A stretch of DNA of 13,982 nucleotides from JBKBXU01 sp046313675 (GTDB lineage: Bacteria > Bacteroidota > Bacteroidia > Cytophagales > Cytophagaceae). Shown here piece after piece: positions 12,547 to 13,982 of the stretch; the stretch's first letter is position 1; the number at the start of each line of letters is the position of its first letter. The DNA lies in contig JBKBXU010000096.1 in NCBI GenBank assembly GCA_046313675.1, forward strand, positions 1-13,982. The letters run 5' to 3'. A program made the position numbers and the translations under genes. A model generated the notes under the pieces. It had not been told where the DNA came from, did no database searches, and saw nothing but the letters and a program-made list of their open reading frames with translations.

Positions 12547-13247
12547 CCAACAACCTGACCTGTCAACCTGGAATATAAGGTCTGCATCAATGCATTATTC
12601 CTGGAAAGGAACAGTTCCTTCCCCCTGTTCATTTCATCCCGATCCTGAACATGGGCGCCATTGTCCAATTCTTCTGCACAATTAAGAATTAATTTATCGA
12701 TACTCTCCCCGGTACATTCCAGGTGAAATTGCAGGCCTATAACCTGTTCATTATAGCAAAACCCCTGATTTTCACACGCTGCACTACTTGCTATTTTACT
12801 TGCCCCTGAAGGAATATCAAAAGTGTCTCCATGCCATTGAAAAACAACTTCTTTTGAAGGAAAACCTGAAAAATATGGGTTGCTTGACGCATCCTCGGTA
12901 AATGTTACCTCATGCCAGCCGATTTCTTTTATTTCATTCTTGTAAACCCTTGAACCTAAAACATCTGCGATAAGTTGTGCACCCAGACAAATTCCGATAA
13001 TTTTCTTATCCTTCTTAATGGCTGCCTCTATAAACTTTTTCTCTGCTGTAAGAAATGGAAATTTCTTTTCATCATGAACACCCATTGGGCCACCCATTAT
13101 AATCAGGCACTCACAGATGTCAACAAACGGTAATTTGTGATCTTCGAAAAACTTGGTTGCTGTTACCTTATTTCCGGGATGCTTAACCCAGGAATTCATA
13201 CAAGCAAGTCCCTCAAAACTAACGTGCTGAAAATAATGAATGTTCAT
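12543..13247 (-). CDS. Class I glutamine amidotransferase-like protein (GMP synthase-type domain)
   Basis: 234 residues, a single class I GATase domain. The nucleophile Cys87 is in GICLGAQLIA, and His175 with Glu177 in GLQFHLEC complete the Cys-His-Glu triad. MGGPMGVHDE (51-60) is the oxyanion region, and FQWHGDTFDIPSGA (136-149) is typical of stand-alone GATases annotated as GMP synthase-like. No synthetase partner domain is present, so the acceptor is unknown. It could release ammonia for a separate enzyme, or act as a gamma-glutamyl hydrolase of the PuuD type. The 4-bp TTAA overlap with scpA means both stop codons share bases. Confidence 0.9.
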   Translation of the reverse strand: MNIHYFQHVSFEGLACMNSWVKHPGNKVTATKFFEDHKLPFVDICECLIIMGGPMGVHDEKKFPFLTAEKKFIEAAIKKDKKIIGICLGAQLIADVLGSRVYKNEIKEIGWHEVTFTEDASSNPYFSGFPSKEVVFQWHGDTFDIPSGASKIASSAACENQGFCYNEQVIGLQFHLECTGESIDKLILNCAEELDNGAHVQDRDEMNRGKELFLSRNNALMQTLYSRLTGQVVG

Positions 13248-13262
13248 AAATTTTTATTTGTG

Positions 13263-13270
13263 CAAAATTA
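13263..13270 (-). promoter_or_regulatory. Possible -7 element for the amidotransferase gene
   Basis: The complement reads TAATTTTG, matching TAnnTTTG. It is only 15 bp before the ATG at 13247, so the leader would be very short. The region is A/T-rich, so a chance match is possible. Confidence 0.3.
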
Positions 13271-13307
13271 AAAGAAAAGATTTGCATTGAACTCATTAGG
13301 GGAGCAA

Positions 13308-13883
13308 TTATTTTCTCTTGGTAAGAAAAAAAGGCCTGATTTCCGGCGTACCCTTTTCCTGTATTTCGCTTACATAACGCACATTTTCTATGGTATAAAA
13401 TGCTCTCGGGTTATAGTTCTTAATAATTCCCACTACTTTTTCCAATTGCGACCGCTGTATGATGGTATAGATGATGTTTACTTTGCTTTCATGGCCTTCT
13501 GCTTCCAGGCTGGTAACACCAAAGTTAGAATTTTTAAGGAACAGAATGAGCTCCGAAGCTTTTCTTTTTGTAATTACCCTAACGACAACTTTGCCAAATG
13601 CCAATCTTTGCTCAATGTACATACCCAGGTACGTGCCCGTAGCGAACCCTCCGGCATAAGCAACGTAGGAATAAACATTCGTAATATCTTTCATGATCTG
13701 GCCAATGGCTACAATCCAGATCAAGGCCTCAAAAAAGCCTAAAAGCGTGGCAAACCATTTGTTTCCTGCCCAAACAAACATAATCCGGATGGTAGACATG
13801 CTCACATCGACCACCCTGGAAAGGAAAATCATCAAGGGCAGAACGATGCCGGCAAACCAATCTATAGAAATGGATGATAGCAT
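13308..13883 (-). CDS. UPF0316/DUF2179 family membrane protein (DUF5698 plus DUF2179)
   Basis: 191 residues. Three hydrophobic segments (about 9-32, 41-60, 67-87) form the N-terminal DUF5698 part, with the characteristic LLGFFEALIWIVAIGQIM and FATGTYLGMYIEQRLA. The C-terminal soluble DUF2179 domain (about 95-175) has a ferredoxin-like beta-alpha pattern (VVVRVITKRKASELI, VNIIYTIIQRSQL). The family is conserved and uncharacterised; DUF2179 domains in other proteins are proposed sensory or ligand-binding modules. It begins directly after the stop codon of the preceding gene, so the two are probably co-transcribed. Confidence 0.9.
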   Translation of the reverse strand: MLSSISIDWFAGIVLPLMIFLSRVVDVSMSTIRIMFVWAGNKWFATLLGFFEALIWIVAIGQIMKDITNVYSYVAYAGGFATGTYLGMYIEQRLAFGKVVVRVITKRKASELILFLKNSNFGVTSLEAEGHESKVNIIYTIIQRSQLEKVVGIIKNYNPRAFYTIENVRYVSEIQEKGTPEIRPFFLTKRK

Positions 13884-13982
13884 CTAGTTGAGAAAATTGA
13901 GGTCTTCGGCCTTGACCGTTTCAGTAACATCAACAGGTATATTTTTGCTAAATAAAAAGCGCTTGACTTTTATTTCGCCCCT
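13884..13982 (-). CDS. C-terminal end of an unidentified protein (runs off the right edge)
   Basis: The last 32 codons of an open frame end at TAG (complement of 13884-13886), which directly abuts the ATG of the UPF0316 gene. The peptide includes KVKRFLFSKNIPVD and ends EDLNFLN. It is too short to assign to a family, but the frame stays open to the window edge and the 0-bp junction with the next gene supports a real gene in the same operon. Confidence 0.6.
   Translation of the reverse strand, partial: RGEIKVKRFLFSKNIPVDVTETVKAEDLNFLN

Noticed and set aside
1..13982. CRISPR array, insertion sequence, integrase, tRNA or rRNA
   Set aside because: Looked for and not found. The only periodic repeats are the 11-bp promoter repeats and the degenerate protein repeats in the T9SS gene.

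Overview
The window comes from a Bacteroidota chromosome, most likely Cytophagales-like. The signs are a type IX secretion C-terminal sorting domain, a TonB-dependent receptor with an N-terminal carboxypeptidase-regulatory-like domain, an ExbB of the Bacteroidota type, and promoters carrying the Bacteroidota -7 element TAnnTTTG. I see no rRNA, tRNA, CRISPR array, transposase or phage gene.

Left part (1-7.9 kb, all genes on the minus strand): the 5' end of an exbB gene (1-163); a 360-bp gap with two tandem-repeat promoters and a terminator; a secreted T9SS protein with three Ig/PKD-like repeats (527-2263); a small lipoprotein of unknown function (2439-3005); a 530-residue lipoprotein of the beta-helix-like family often found beside TonB receptors (3086-4678); and a 939-residue TonB-dependent receptor (4842-7661). 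Intrinsic terminators lie before or after most of these units.

The most notable signal is a shared promoter design. Four minus-strand promoters each have three hexamers on an exact 11-bp period (transcript sense TTAACA, TTAACA, then a weaker copy such as ATAACA), exactly 20 bp from a -7 element. They sit before exbB, the beta-helix lipoprotein, the receptor, and a stretch with no gene that ends about 95 nt later at a terminator, which is a candidate small RNA. The repeats resemble Pho boxes (PhoP of Bacillus, PhoB of cyanobacteria). I infer a phosphate-starvation (or other OmpR/PhoB-family) regulon that couples outer-membrane uptake (receptor and surface lipoprotein) to its energiser (ExbB). 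The sequence shows the shared promoter directly; the phosphate link is inference.

Right part (8.1-14 kb): housekeeping and metabolic genes. These are a membrane-anchored MtfA-like M90 metallopeptidase (+), dxs with a coupled alpha/beta hydrolase (-), scpA (+), a class I glutamine amidotransferase-like protein (-), a UPF0316/DUF2179 membrane protein (-), and the 3' end of an unidentified gene (-). Packing is tight: convergent genes overlap by 35 bp and 4 bp, and two same-strand gene junctions are 0-1 bp.
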